33,816 nt of DNA, from positions 1 through 33,816 of the forward strand of contig CAMVBR010000006.1 of NCBI GenBank assembly GCA_947165755.1, given 5' to 3'. A program made the position numbers and the translations under genes. Source of the DNA: an uncultured Clostridia bacterium (GTDB lineage: Bacteria; Bacillota; Clostridia; Oscillospirales; Acutalibacteraceae). Below are positions 14,979 to 24,590 of this stretch, piece after piece; position 1 is the stretch's first letter, and every line of letters starts with the position of its first letter. The notes under the pieces are model-generated. The model saw only the letters and a list, made by a program, of their open reading frames with translations, was not told the DNA's origin and searched no databases.

Positions 14979-16854
14979 TCTCTGTTACCTCTCCCGGATC
15001 AACGGAAGAACCTTCCATTAAGCGCTTGAAGCCTTCACCGTCGATCTTTTCGTTTTCAATCAAATAGCTCGCAAGAAGGTCAAGACGATCTCTGTGCTCT
15101 CGAAGGATCGATTCGCACCTGCCGTAAGCTTTGAGCATGATCTTTTTCACTTCCGCATCGATATCTTTTGCGATTTCTTCGGAATAGTTCCGTACGGTAC
15201 CGTAGTCTTTACCGAGAAATACCTCATCATGACCGGAACCGAACGCGATGGGGCCGAGGGTATCGCTCATGCCGTATTTGGTTACCATCTTTCTGGCGAT
15301 TTCCGACGCGCGCTCGATATCGTTGGAGGCTCCCGTTGTAATATCGTCGAATACGATTTTTTCTGCGACGCGGCCGCCGAGCAAGGTGACCAGATCATCC
15401 TCCATGCTCTTCTTGGATCTGTAAAGCTTATCTTCCACCGGCAGCGACATGGTATAACCGCCGGCCATGCCTCTGGGAACGATGGAAACCTGATGCACGG
15501 GATCCTGCCCCTCAAGGTAGTAGGTTGCAACCGCATGCCCGGCCTCATGAAAAGCTGTGATCTTTTTATCTTTCTCTGATATCTTATGCGACTTCTTTTC
15601 AGTTCCTACAATAACCCGGATCGCGGCTTCCTCGATCTCGGCTTTTGTGATCGCCTTCAAGCCCTTTCTTGCGGCAAGCAGGGCTGCCTCATTCAGCAGG
15701 TTCGCAAGATCAGCGCCCGTAAAACCGACTGTGGATCTTGCGATCTCCTGAAAATCAACGTCAGGCGCCAGAGATTTATTCCTTGCATGCACCTTAAGGA
15801 TCTCCACACGGCCTTTGATATCAGGATAACCGACGGTCACCTGACGGTCAAAGCGGCCGGGACGAAGCAGCGCGGGATCAAGGATATCCGGTCGGTTGGT
15901 AGCGGCGATCACGATCACGCCTTCGTTTTCAACGAAACCGTCCATCTCAACCAGCATCTGGTTCAGCGTTTGCTCTCTTTCATCGTGTCCGCCGCCCATA
16001 CCGGCGCCTCTGTGGCGGCCGACAGCGTCGATCTCGTCGATGAAGATGATGGAAGGCGCGCATTTCTTCGCCTGCGCAAACAGATCGCGCACACGGGAAG
16101 CGCCGACGCCCACATACATCTCAAGAAAATCCGAACCGGAAATAGATAAAAACGGAGCGTTTGCCTCCCCCGCAACGGCCTTTGCAAGCAAAGTTTTACC
16201 CGTACCGGGAGGGCCTACAAGCAGAACGCCCTTGGGAATCCTTGCGCCGAGCGCGTTGTATTTTCCGGGATCCTTCAGGAACTCAACGATTTCGGCAAGC
16301 TCTTCTTTTTCCTCATCCGCACCGGCGACGTCCGCAAACGTGACCTTTTTTCCGCCGTCGTTTTTTCGTACCCTCGCCTTACCGAAGCTCATGGTTCGGT
16401 TGGATTCACTCATAATGCTCTGGTTCATGCTTCTGGTCATTACGAACATCAGCACGCCGAGCACAACGATCATAAGAATGGTCGGGATCAGGCTTACAAG
16501 CCATGAATTAGACGCCCCGGATTTGTAGTTGAACTCCACGGGTTTATCCGGGTGTTCTTCATTATACCGCATTACATAGGCGTGGACGTCCTCATAAAAA
16601 AGCGTTACGCTTGGAACGGTATACTTATGAACGGCTTTATCGTCGCGCAGCTTATAATTCAGAAGGCCGCTGCCGAGATTCAGCTCGTACGACTCAATTT
16701 TATCTTCTCTGAAAAGCTGAACGATCTCATAATAAGTTTTTTCCTTTTCCGAAGCGGAAGATCTCACAAAAAAGGAAATCACCATAATCATTACCAGCGG
16801 CACAAGAATCAGGGGTAAGAACTGACCGATTTTACGCGTTTTATCGTTGTTCAA
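14971..16854 (-). CDS. ftsH: ATP-dependent zinc metalloprotease FtsH
   Basis: A membrane-anchored AAA+ protease that degrades unneeded membrane and regulatory proteins. Two N-terminal membrane segments (about residues 10-30 and 118-139) flank the extracytoplasmic domain. Then come Walker A GPPGTGKT (about 214-221), Walker [12 protein letters not shown], the second region of homology [19 protein letters not shown], and the zinc motif HEAGH (about 436-440). The ORF track begins at a GTG at 16863, but there AAGGAG overlaps the start codon. The TTG at 16854 sits eight bases after AAGGAG, so I prefer it (627 residues). It follows hpt directly. Confidence 0.95.
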   Translation of the reverse strand: MNNDKTRKIGQFLPLILVPLVMIMVISFFVRSSASEKEKTYYEIVQLFREDKIESYELNLGSGLLNYKLRDDKAVHKYTVPSVTLFYEDVHAYVMRYNEEHPDKPVEFNYKSGASNSWLVSLIPTILMIVVLGVLMFVMTRSMNQSIMSESNRTMSFGKARVRKNDGGKKVTFADVAGADEEKEELAEIVEFLKDPGKYNALGARIPKGVLLVGPPGTGKTLLAKAVAGEANAPFLSISGSDFLEMYVGVGASRVRDLFAQAKKCAPSIIFIDEIDAVGRHRGAGMGGGHDEREQTLNQMLVEMDGFVENEGVIVIAATNRPDILDPALLRPGRFDRQVTVGYPDIKGRVEILKVHARNKSLAPDVDFQEIARSTVGFTGADLANLLNEAALLAARKGLKAITKAEIEEAAIRVIVGTEKKSHKISEKDKKITAFHEAGHAVATYYLEGQDPVHQVSIVPRGMAGGYTMSLPVEDKLYRSKKSMEDDLVTLLGGRVAEKIVFDDITTGASNDIERASEIARKMVTKYGMSDTLGPIAFGSGHDEVFLGKDYGTVRNYSEEIAKDIDAEVKKIMLKAYGRCESILREHRDRLDLLASYLIENEKIDGEGFKRLMEGSSVDPGEVTENA

Positions 16855-16859
16855 TGCTT

Positions 16860-17408
16860 TCACTCCTTGTTTTTCATATAAACCTGCGGTTTCAGTATTC
16901 CCACAAACGGGAGATTTCTGTATTTTTCATCGTAGTCGAGCCCGTAACCGACGATAAACTCATCCGGCACCTCAAGCCCTTTATAATCCGGAAAAATATC
17001 CACTTTTCTGCGTTCGGGCTTGTCAAAGAGCGTACAGATCCGGATGCTGTTCGGATTTCTGGCGTAAAGAAGATCCATAAGATAATTGAGCGTCATACCG
17101 CTGTCGAGAATATCTTCAACGATCAGAACGTCGTATCCTCTGATATCCCGATCCAAATCCTTCATGATTCGCACGGTCCCGCTCGATTTTATACCGCTTC
17201 CGTAGGAAGAAACAGCCATGAAATCGATCTCGCAGGGAATATCGATGGATCGCATCAAATCCGTCATAAAAACGATGGATCCTTTCAGAATGCTTACCAT
17301 AAGCAGATTTCTGCCTTTATAATCAGATGAAATCTGCGCGCCGAGTTTTTTTACAACGCTATCCAGTAATTCTTCTGAAAAAAGGACTTCTTTAATATCA
17401 TTCAACAT
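16860..17408 (-). CDS. hpt: hypoxanthine phosphoribosyltransferase
   Basis: This enzyme salvages hypoxanthine and guanine with PRPP to IMP and GMP. The 182-residue length is typical. The PRPP-binding motif [14 protein letters not shown] lies at about 94-107, and the N-terminal [15 protein letters not shown] and the C-terminal [20 protein letters not shown] are characteristic. It overlaps the end of tilS by seven bases. The tilS-hpt-ftsH order is the classical Firmicutes arrangement. Confidence 0.96.
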   Translation of the reverse strand: MLNDIKEVLFSEELLDSVVKKLGAQISSDYKGRNLLMVSILKGSIVFMTDLMRSIDIPCEIDFMAVSSYGSGIKSSGTVRIMKDLDRDIRGYDVLIVEDILDSGMTLNYLMDLLYARNPNSIRICTLFDKPERRKVDIFPDYKGLEVPDEFIVGYGLDYDEKYRNLPFVGILKPQVYMKNKE

Positions 17409-18751
17409 GATTTGCAGTTCTCCATTCTGATAATCATAATTTTTTTTGTATTTTCGCCCGCAAGTCGGCTGCTGTCCACGCCTGCGCCATAAGCCCAGAT
17501 CACACCGCGGCTGTCTGCGATCACAGGCAGTTCTTTTCTTTCAGCCGCCGGAATTTTCATTTCCGTATACAGTTTTTTCAGTGTTTTGGTGCAGTTTCTT
17601 TTGGAAAGCCGCACGCGATCACCGGTTAAGGGGGTTCTGATCTCTATAAAATCATCTATTTTTTCATAATCGATGTATTCACAGCAATATTCAATTACGG
17701 CTGCGGCATCGAATATCTCGAACTTCAAAATATTACGGTAAAATGGAACCGGTCGAAGCGAATGTTTTGCCAATCTCACATTCGCAGGAATATCACACGC
17801 CGGAACGGCATTATCCTGAAAAAGATACGTTCCGTCGGTTTTGATTCTGATATTGCCCGGGAGCGTTAACGCGAAGCCGGCGCGATCAAGGTTTTGAGAA
17901 ATCAGATCAACATGAACCGCCTCAAACGATGCGCCGGGAACAGAAGACAAATACCGGCAAAGAACTCTTGCAAGCAACGCGGGATGCAGCTTCAAAAGAG
18001 GTGCAACGATCAGCTTACCGTCTTTCATCAAACCGGAGAGCTGTTTCTCTGCTTCCCGATCCATAAAATCATCTTCGGATCTCAGGTTTTTAATACAGCG
18101 CAGCGCCGTTGCCTCAAACGAGGGAAATATCTCCTGCAGCGGAGGGATCACGTTATGCCTGACCCGATTTCTTGTATATGCATCCGAATCGTTGGATTTA
18201 TCCGTCCGGAAAGCAATCCCCTTTTCACTGCAATAGGCCACAGTCTGCATACGCGTAAACCCGATCAATGGTCTGATAATATTGCCCCTTACCGGCGGAA
18301 TTGCGCTTAATCCGTGAAGAGAAGTGCCGCGGCTCAAATTGAGCAGAAACGTTTCGATCACATCGCTGCCGGTATGCGCGGTGGCTATTTTCTCCGCGTC
18401 TATTGAAGAAAAATAATCATACCTTATTTTTCTGGCGGTCAGTTCAATACTTTCACCGTGCGCCTGTGCAATACCGGCAACGTCGGCGCGGTAAACGTAA
18501 AGAGGAATATTTCGCGCCTCACAATAATCCCGAACGAACGCTTCGTCCGCATCGGATTCCTCTCCGCGCAGGCAATGATTTACATGTGCGGCGCTCAGCT
18601 CTACTCCAAGCTGCTTTCTGCATTCATAAAAAAGTTCAAGCAGGCAGGTTGAATCAGCGCCGCCGGAAAAAGCAACGCAAACACGGTCGCCTTTTTGAAC
18701 CATACTATATTGAGAGATCGTATTCAGGAATAATTCACTGAGCGCTGTCAT
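17402..18751 (-). CDS. tilS: tRNA(Ile)-lysidine synthetase
   Basis: This enzyme modifies the wobble cytidine of the CAU-anticodon tRNA-Ile to lysidine, switching it to AUA decoding; it is normally essential. The ATP pyrophosphatase loop FSGGADSTCLLELFYE lies at about 28-43, followed by AAHVNHCLRGEESDADE. The central IATAHTGSDVIETFLLNLSRGTSLHGL and the C-terminal TilS domain are present. I start at the ATG at 18751 (449 residues); the upstream 34 codons of the track ORF lie inside dnaB and do not resemble the family. Neither nearby ATG has a strong ribosome binding site, so coupling to dnaB is likely. Confidence 0.93.
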   Translation of the reverse strand: MTALSELFLNTISQYSMVQKGDRVCVAFSGGADSTCLLELFYECRKQLGVELSAAHVNHCLRGEESDADEAFVRDYCEARNIPLYVYRADVAGIAQAHGESIELTARKIRYDYFSSIDAEKIATAHTGSDVIETFLLNLSRGTSLHGLSAIPPVRGNIIRPLIGFTRMQTVAYCSEKGIAFRTDKSNDSDAYTRNRVRHNVIPPLQEIFPSFEATALRCIKNLRSEDDFMDREAEKQLSGLMKDGKLIVAPLLKLHPALLARVLCRYLSSVPGASFEAVHVDLISQNLDRAGFALTLPGNIRIKTDGTYLFQDNAVPACDIPANVRLAKHSLRPVPFYRNILKFEIFDAAAVIEYCCEYIDYEKIDDFIEIRTPLTGDRVRLSKRNCTKTLKKLYTEMKIPAAERKELPVIADSRGVIWAYGAGVDSSRLAGENTKKIMIIRMENCKSC

Positions 18752-20126
18752 TGTGATCATCAACACCGGTATACATCGTATACATCGGGTTCCATGCAAG
18801 TTTGATTTTACCCGTAGGACCGTGGCGGTTTTTTTCAACGAGAAGCTCCGCAAGGTTCACATTCACCTTCTGCTCCTGCTCTCCGCCATCTTCGTCGTTC
18901 TGTTCGTTTTTCTTATAATAGTCTTCGCGGTAAAGCATGACTACGATATCGGCATCCTGCTCAATAGAGCCGGATTCTCGCAAATCCGCAAGCTGAGGTT
19001 TATGGGATTTATTGCCTCTGGATTCCGTACTTCTCGAAAGCTGCGCGCAAACAACAACGGGAATATTCAGATCCTTTGCCATAAGCTTCAGATTTCTTGT
19101 GATATCGGAAACCTCCTGCACACGGCTCTCTTTTGCATCCGCGGATTTCATGAGCTGCAAGTAATCCACAAAAACGGCGGCGACGTCTTTCAGTCTGCGT
19201 ATTTTTGATTTCATTTCAGGAACAGTGGTATTGGAGGTATCGTCAAAATACAGCGGGACGTCGCCGAGAAACAATGCCGCGGAAAGAAGCGAATCCCATT
19301 CGGCGGGGGTCAGCTCTCCGGTTCGCATTTTTTGGCTCGGGATACGCGCTTCCGAGGCAAGAACACGCTGCGCAAGCTGCTCTTTTGACATTTCCAAAGA
19401 GAAAAACAATACCTTCTTTCTGGATTTTGCAGCCACGTTTCGGGCCATATTCAGCGCAAAACTCGTTTTGCCCATCGCGGGACGGGCGCCTACGATCACA
19501 AGATCTGAACGGTTCAGCCCCGTACACATGGTATCAAAATCCTTAAAACCGGTAGGAAGTCCTTTGTACTGATCACGGTCGTCGGAATTCAGCTTTGCAA
19601 GCGTATCGTAAACGGCCTTGATCATCGTACCGATGCTCGTAGGGCCATCGTCCGTTCGCCCCTGCCGGATATCGTAAATACGCTGCTCCGCCGCATCCAA
19701 CTGCTGATCGGCGTCTTTATTTGAGTTTTGCGCATCGTCTATGATCTTATTGGCAGCCTGTACCAGCGTGCGCACGTAAAACTTGTCTTTTACGATACGG
19801 CAGTACGATTCCAGATTGGAAACAGACGGAACCGCGTCGGTAAGCTGCATAAGATACTGCTTTCCGCCGTCTTCTCCGCTGAATACTTTTTCTTTTCTCA
19901 AGCGATCCAGCAGCATCAGCATGTCGATCGTTCCGGAAGTACTGTCCAGTACCGTCATAATGGAAAAAATGGACTGATGCTGCGGATAATAAAAATATTC
20001 TGATTTCAGGATGGAAGCGGCGATCGAAAAGCATTTCGGATCAAACAAAATACAGCCGAGTACAGCCTGCTCAGCTTCAAATGAATAGATCTTGCTTTGA
20101 GAATCGCCTGTTAATTCCGATGCCAT
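18735..20126 (-). CDS. dnaB: replicative DNA helicase DnaB
   Basis: The ring helicase that unwinds DNA at replication forks. The 463-residue protein has the N-terminal domain (SFEAEQAVLGCILFDP), a linker, and a RecA-like C-terminal domain with Walker A GARPAMGKT (213-221), FSLEMSKEQLAQR, FVDYLQLM and QLADLRESGSIEQDADIV. No intein or insertion is visible. GGAG lies seven bases before the ATG, and the gene begins 18 bases after rplI ends. Confidence 0.97.
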   Translation of the reverse strand: MASELTGDSQSKIYSFEAEQAVLGCILFDPKCFSIAASILKSEYFYYPQHQSIFSIMTVLDSTSGTIDMLMLLDRLRKEKVFSGEDGGKQYLMQLTDAVPSVSNLESYCRIVKDKFYVRTLVQAANKIIDDAQNSNKDADQQLDAAEQRIYDIRQGRTDDGPTSIGTMIKAVYDTLAKLNSDDRDQYKGLPTGFKDFDTMCTGLNRSDLVIVGARPAMGKTSFALNMARNVAAKSRKKVLFFSLEMSKEQLAQRVLASEARIPSQKMRTGELTPAEWDSLLSAALFLGDVPLYFDDTSNTTVPEMKSKIRRLKDVAAVFVDYLQLMKSADAKESRVQEVSDITRNLKLMAKDLNIPVVVCAQLSRSTESRGNKSHKPQLADLRESGSIEQDADIVVMLYREDYYKKNEQNDEDGGEQEQKVNVNLAELLVEKNRHGPTGKIKLAWNPMYTMYTGVDDHNDSAQ

Positions 20127-20144
20127 TATGTAACTCCAATATAA

Positions 20145-20585
20145 TTATTCGCCTACGAAAACGTACATCTGTGCCTGAATACCGGTATAAAGCTTTACGG
20201 TAAAGGGATACGTACCGTATTGGCGGATATCTTCGGAAACGATTTTCTTTTTTTCCACTTCAATACCGAATTCTTCTTTGATTTTTTCTGCAATCTCTTT
20301 CGAGGTTACCGAGCCGAAAAGCTTCCCGTTGGCGCCGGCATTGGCCTTAACGGTAATCGTTTTGCCTTCAAGCGCAGCGGCGTTTTTTTCCGCGGCGGCT
20401 TTCTCCTGCGCGATGCGGTAAGCAGTAGCAGCCTCGCGGTTTTTGAGTTCGTTCATTGCGCCGGCGTCTGCCTGCTTGGCAATTTTTCTGGGGATCAGAT
20501 AGTTTTTGGCGTATCCGTCGGAAACGTTTACAAGCTCGCCCTTTTTACCCAGATCCTTTACATCCATGTTCAGAATGACTTTCAT
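20145..20585 (-). CDS. rplI: 50S ribosomal protein L9
   Basis: A large-subunit ribosomal protein of 146 residues, the usual length. The N-terminal rRNA-binding domain has the L9 signature DVKDLGKKGELVNVSDGYAKNYLIPR. A connecting helix (ELKNREAATAYRIAQEKAAAEK) and the C-terminal domain (GKLFGSVTSKEIAEKI) follow. AGGAGG, located in the last codons of gdpP, lies seven bases before the ATG. Confidence 0.97.
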   Translation of the reverse strand: MKVILNMDVKDLGKKGELVNVSDGYAKNYLIPRKIAKQADAGAMNELKNREAATAYRIAQEKAAAEKNAAALEGKTITVKANAGANGKLFGSVTSKEIAEKIKEEFGIEVEKKKIVSEDIRQYGTYPFTVKLYTGIQAQMYVFVGE

Positions 20586-20588
20586 CTT

Positions 20589-22571
20589 TCATCCTCCTGC
20601 ATCTGTTGTATTTGATAAATATTCGTCTATTTTTTCCTTCAGCAGCGCGAACGCTTCTTCAGGCGTTACGCCGCTGAGCTGAGCCGCAGCCATACTGTGG
20701 TGCCCACCGCCGCCAAGCTTCTCCATAATAAGCTGAACGTTGATCCGCTCAAGACTTCGCGCGGAAATATTGAGCATGTTATCCCCAAAAGGCGATATCA
20801 CAAAGGATGCGTCAACGTTGGAGATCGTAAGAAGCTCATCTGCCGCTTTTGAGCAGATCAGCCTTGCGGCTTCACCTTTTACCTCTGATATCGATATCGC
20901 ATAACGATCATAAAAATGCGCGTTGTTTACGATTTCATTGATCTTTATATTCTCATCAACACTGCCCGCAAACAGTTTTCTGACGGCGACGGTATCCGCC
21001 TTACAGGAACGCAGATAAGAAGCGGCGTCAAACGTGCGGCTGCCGACGCGCAAGGTAAAATCCTTCGTATCCAGCATAATGCCGGCAAGCAGCCCCTGCG
21101 CCTGGTTCTGCGTCAGCTTCGGTTTCGACGGAGAATACTGCACAAGCTCGGTTACCATTTCGCAAGCGGACGAGGCGTGAGGCTCCAGAAGCTCATATGT
21201 ACTTCCTTCTATATGATCCACCGCCATTCTGTGATGGTCGATCACAACCGTTTTCAGCCCCAGATTCAAAAAGCGCGGTTCCTCAACGATTTTCACGCGC
21301 ATTGTATCAACTATGATCAAAAGCGTGTTGTCGTTGATTTCGGATAGCGCCTTTTCGGGCGTAATAAAACTGATCGCACCCGAACCGCTTTCCAGCATAT
21401 GGATCAGAGGCAGCGCCATCGTTTTCTCTTTTTTTACGATAACGTGAGCGTTTTTTCCAACGGATCTCGCAATAGCCACAAGGCCGCCGGCTGCGCCGAT
21501 ACAATCAAAATCACTGAAGCTGTGGCCCATCACCAAAACGTTCGAGCTGTTTTGAATATACTCTGCCAAAGCGCCCGCAAAGGCACGGGATTTGATCTTT
21601 CCCCGTTTTTCTTTTCCGCCGCTGATTCCGCCGAAAAACTCGTAATTATCACCGGTTTTGATCGCAACCTGATCGCCGCCGCGTCCACGCGCCATATCCA
21701 GGGCTTCTCTCGCGTCGTCCTCGCATAAGTCCACTTCATCCGCATGGCCGACGCCTATGCTGAGCGTGATCTCTGTTTCAGAAGGCCCGAAATGGCCGTT
21801 TCTCACCTTATCGATCACGCTGAACCGATTGGCGATCATGTCGTCAAGGTTCTTTGATTCCGTTACGGCAAAAAACCTGCCGTCGGTAAACTTTCTAAAG
21901 ATGCACTTGTTCTCAACAAACCATTTGCTGATGATCCTGTCGATATCGGAATTCATAGCATAATAGTCTTCATGCGGCATCAAATCTTCTGCCTGTTCCA
22001 GCGAATCCACGTTGATCAGCAGCACTACGGGGCGGGTCAGCAAGTATTTTGTGCGAACATCCTTCAAAAGGGTATCGTCCACAAAATACAGTGCGTAAGC
22101 GCCATCCTTCAGGGCGGCCGGGTAAACAGTATACTTGCCTTTATCCCCGTTTACTTCAAAACTCACAGCGTCATTTCCATCGGCAAGATACGTGTGTAAA
22201 GGGATCACAGTTCGCAGGTTGTTGTTCTCCATTCCTGAAAAGTCCTGAAGAACGCTTTCAAAAAGAGCATTGAACCATACGAGCTCGCCATCTGATTCGA
22301 TCAAAGCCGCAGGCAGCGGGAAAGCGCCTACAACGTCCTTATCCGCATCCGAAAGACGCAGCATGTCGGTGAGGCTTCTTACCTGTTCAACTTTTCTTTT
22401 TTGATCTTTAAGGTACCAATGAAAAGAAACGAATACAACAAAACAAACACAGCCGACCTCTGTTAATCCGACCGGTACAGAATACATAACAGTCAAAAGG
22501 CTGACGATCAGCGCGATCGTAATTATAATAAAAGTAAACGGATTGCGCTTAATAATATTTAATATTTTCAA
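20589..22571 (-). CDS. gdpP: cyclic-di-AMP phosphodiesterase GdpP (DHH/DHHA1)
   Basis: A 660-residue membrane phosphodiesterase that lowers c-di-AMP. Two membrane segments occupy about residues 11-50. A PAS-like region follows, then a degenerate GGDEF domain in which FTDGRFF (about 228-234) replaces the active motif. The catalytic DHH domain has MGHSFSDFDCIGA (348-360), VDTM (421-424) and DHH (445-447), and the DHHA1 domain has GGGGHHSMAA near the C-terminus. The start is TTG with AGGAGG seven bases upstream. The gdpP-rplI-dnaB order is conserved across Firmicutes. Confidence 0.95.
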   Translation of the reverse strand: MKILNIIKRNPFTFIIITIALIVSLLTVMYSVPVGLTEVGCVCFVVFVSFHWYLKDQKRKVEQVRSLTDMLRLSDADKDVVGAFPLPAALIESDGELVWFNALFESVLQDFSGMENNNLRTVIPLHTYLADGNDAVSFEVNGDKGKYTVYPAALKDGAYALYFVDDTLLKDVRTKYLLTRPVVLLINVDSLEQAEDLMPHEDYYAMNSDIDRIISKWFVENKCIFRKFTDGRFFAVTESKNLDDMIANRFSVIDKVRNGHFGPSETEITLSIGVGHADEVDLCEDDAREALDMARGRGGDQVAIKTGDNYEFFGGISGGKEKRGKIKSRAFAGALAEYIQNSSNVLVMGHSFSDFDCIGAAGGLVAIARSVGKNAHVIVKKEKTMALPLIHMLESGSGAISFITPEKALSEINDNTLLIIVDTMRVKIVEEPRFLNLGLKTVVIDHHRMAVDHIEGSTYELLEPHASSACEMVTELVQYSPSKPKLTQNQAQGLLAGIMLDTKDFTLRVGSRTFDAASYLRSCKADTVAVRKLFAGSVDENIKINEIVNNAHFYDRYAISISEVKGEAARLICSKAADELLTISNVDASFVISPFGDNMLNISARSLERINVQLIMEKLGGGGHHSMAAAQLSGVTPEEAFALLKEKIDEYLSNTTDAGG

Positions 22572-22595
22572 GCAACCGCCTCCTGATACTGAAAA

Positions 22596-24527
22596 TTATA
22601 CTGCGAATACGCTTACAATGATGATCGGGGACCTTTTTGTTTTATCAAATACGGCTTTTGCAACTGCGTCTTTCAGCCTTTGCTTGAGCACGTTGCTGTC
22701 CATATTCACACCGCGCCTGTATCGGTCAAAAGCATCCTCACAGGCATTTGTGATATATGCGTTCAGCTCGTTCGCATTATCACCGAAAACAAATCCCTTT
22801 GTCTGAATATCCACGGAGGACATCAAACCGCCCGTATACAGATCGTAAACCGCGGTAACAAGCACGATCCCGTCGGTTGAAAGCTTTTTTCTGTCTCGCA
22901 GGACCGAGCTTCCCACATCTCCTACGCCTGAGGAATCCACAAAGATCCTGCCGGCCGCAACATGCGTTTCCGTTTTGATGCCCGCATCAGATAAAGCCAC
23001 AACGTCTCCGAGTTCGGGAACCAGTATATTCTTTTCCGGGATCCCCACGCTCAACGCAAGCTCAGCGTGCTTTCGCATGTGCTTCTGTTCACCGTGGACC
23101 GGAATAAAATATTTCGGACGAACAAGATTCATGATCAGCTTCAGTTCTTCCTGCGCGGCATGACCGGAAACGTGGATCCCAAGGCTTTTTTCGTAGATCA
23201 CCTCTGCGCCGAGCTTCATAAGCTCGTTGATCGTATTGGCAACCGTTTTTTCGTTGCCGGGAATCGGCGTAGCGGAAATGATCACGAAATCGTTATCACC
23301 GATTTTCACTTTTTTGTGTTCGCCCGTAGCCATTCTTGTAAGCGCGGACATCGGTTCCCCCTGGCTGCCGGTGGTAATGATCACGATCTCTTCGTCAGGG
23401 TAATTCCGCAGATGGTCAATCGAAAGGATCAATCCGTCCGGCACGTTCAGATAACCGAGATCCCGGCTGATCGAGGTTACGTTCTCAAGGCTTCTGCCGG
23501 ACAAAAAGATTTTTCTGCCCATGCGCACGGATGCGTCGATGATCTGCTGTATACGATGGATGTTTGAAGAAAAAGAGGCAACGATAATACGCTTTTTATC
23601 GGCCCTCACAAACAGCTGCGCAAGCGTCTCGCCTACTTTTTTCTCACTGGGGGTATATCCGGCTTTTTCGGCGTTGGTTGAATCCTGCAGAAGGCAAAGC
23701 ACACCCTCGTTTCCGAGCTGGGCGAATTTCGGCAAATCAATCACACCGCCGTCGATCGGGGTGTTATCGATCTTGAAGTCGCCGGTATGAACGATCACCC
23801 CAGCTTCGCAGCGAATCGCAAAGGAAAGCGCGTCGGGAATGGAATGATTCACGTGAATTGCCTCAAACGTGAATACGCCGGCTTTGATCACGTCGCCGGG
23901 GTTGATCACGTTCAGCTTTGCGCTGCGAAACATTCTGTGCTCCCGCAGCTTGCCCTCGATCAGCCCCATAGTCAGCCTTGTGGCATAAATCGGAATATTT
24001 ACTACTTTAAGTAAGTAAGGAAGACCGCCGATATGGTCTTCATGTCCGTGGGTGATAAACACCGCTTTGATTTTGGATGCGTTTCTCTCTATAAAGTTGA
24101 AATCCGGCAGTACGTAGTCGATTCCGGGCATATCCGCATCCGGGAACGTCATACCGCAATCCAGTATGACCATATCGCCGTTGTATTCAAATACGGTAAG
24201 ATTCTTTCCGATTTCGTTGATGCCCCCCAGAAATGTGATCCGTACGGGCATTGCAGCATGCGCAGCCTTTTTCTTTTCCCCGGCAGGCGTTCTCTTTTTT
24301 GCTGTATTTTTTTTCTCGGTTTTTGTTTTTGCTTCAGCTTGTTCGGTTCTTGAAGCCGCTTCTGACTCTATTGCTTTTTTCTTTGTTTTTGCAGCGGTTC
24401 CGTTCTTGTCTGAAGATTTTTTTACCGTCGACCTTTTACCGGCTGTGGACGACGAACGTCTATTCGATTTTTTTTCTGTTTTTGTCTCTGTGGTTTCATT
24501 CTGCGTTTTTGCAGTTTTATTTGGCAT
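22596..24527 (-). CDS. rnj: ribonuclease J with a lysine-rich N-terminal extension
   Basis: A 643-residue metallo-beta-lactamase/beta-CASP ribonuclease for 5' exonucleolytic and endonucleolytic mRNA decay. The catalytic core starts at about residue 94 (VRITFLGGINEIGKN) and carries the zinc motif ITHGHEDHIGG (158-168), later VHTGDFK, and SGHAAQEELKLIMNLVRPKYFIPVHGE. Residues 1-93 are low-complexity, rich in Lys, Thr, Ala and Glu, and probably disordered. AAGGAG lies five bases before the ATG at 24527, supporting translation of the extension, although the core could also start at Met93. The gene precedes gdpP by 24 bases. Confidence 0.95.
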   Translation of the reverse strand: MPNKTAKTQNETTETKTEKKSNRRSSSTAGKRSTVKKSSDKNGTAAKTKKKAIESEAASRTEQAEAKTKTEKKNTAKKRTPAGEKKKAAHAAMPVRITFLGGINEIGKNLTVFEYNGDMVILDCGMTFPDADMPGIDYVLPDFNFIERNASKIKAVFITHGHEDHIGGLPYLLKVVNIPIYATRLTMGLIEGKLREHRMFRSAKLNVINPGDVIKAGVFTFEAIHVNHSIPDALSFAIRCEAGVIVHTGDFKIDNTPIDGGVIDLPKFAQLGNEGVLCLLQDSTNAEKAGYTPSEKKVGETLAQLFVRADKKRIIVASFSSNIHRIQQIIDASVRMGRKIFLSGRSLENVTSISRDLGYLNVPDGLILSIDHLRNYPDEEIVIITTGSQGEPMSALTRMATGEHKKVKIGDNDFVIISATPIPGNEKTVANTINELMKLGAEVIYEKSLGIHVSGHAAQEELKLIMNLVRPKYFIPVHGEQKHMRKHAELALSVGIPEKNILVPELGDVVALSDAGIKTETHVAAGRIFVDSSGVGDVGSSVLRDRKKLSTDGIVLVTAVYDLYTGGLMSSVDIQTKGFVFGDNANELNAYITNACEDAFDRYRRGVNMDSNVLKQRLKDAVAKAVFDKTKRSPIIIVSVFAV

Positions 24528-24590
24528 AATAACTCCTTTTTGATTTATATAAAAAGATTATTTCAAAATAAAATAATACGTCTTATAATA

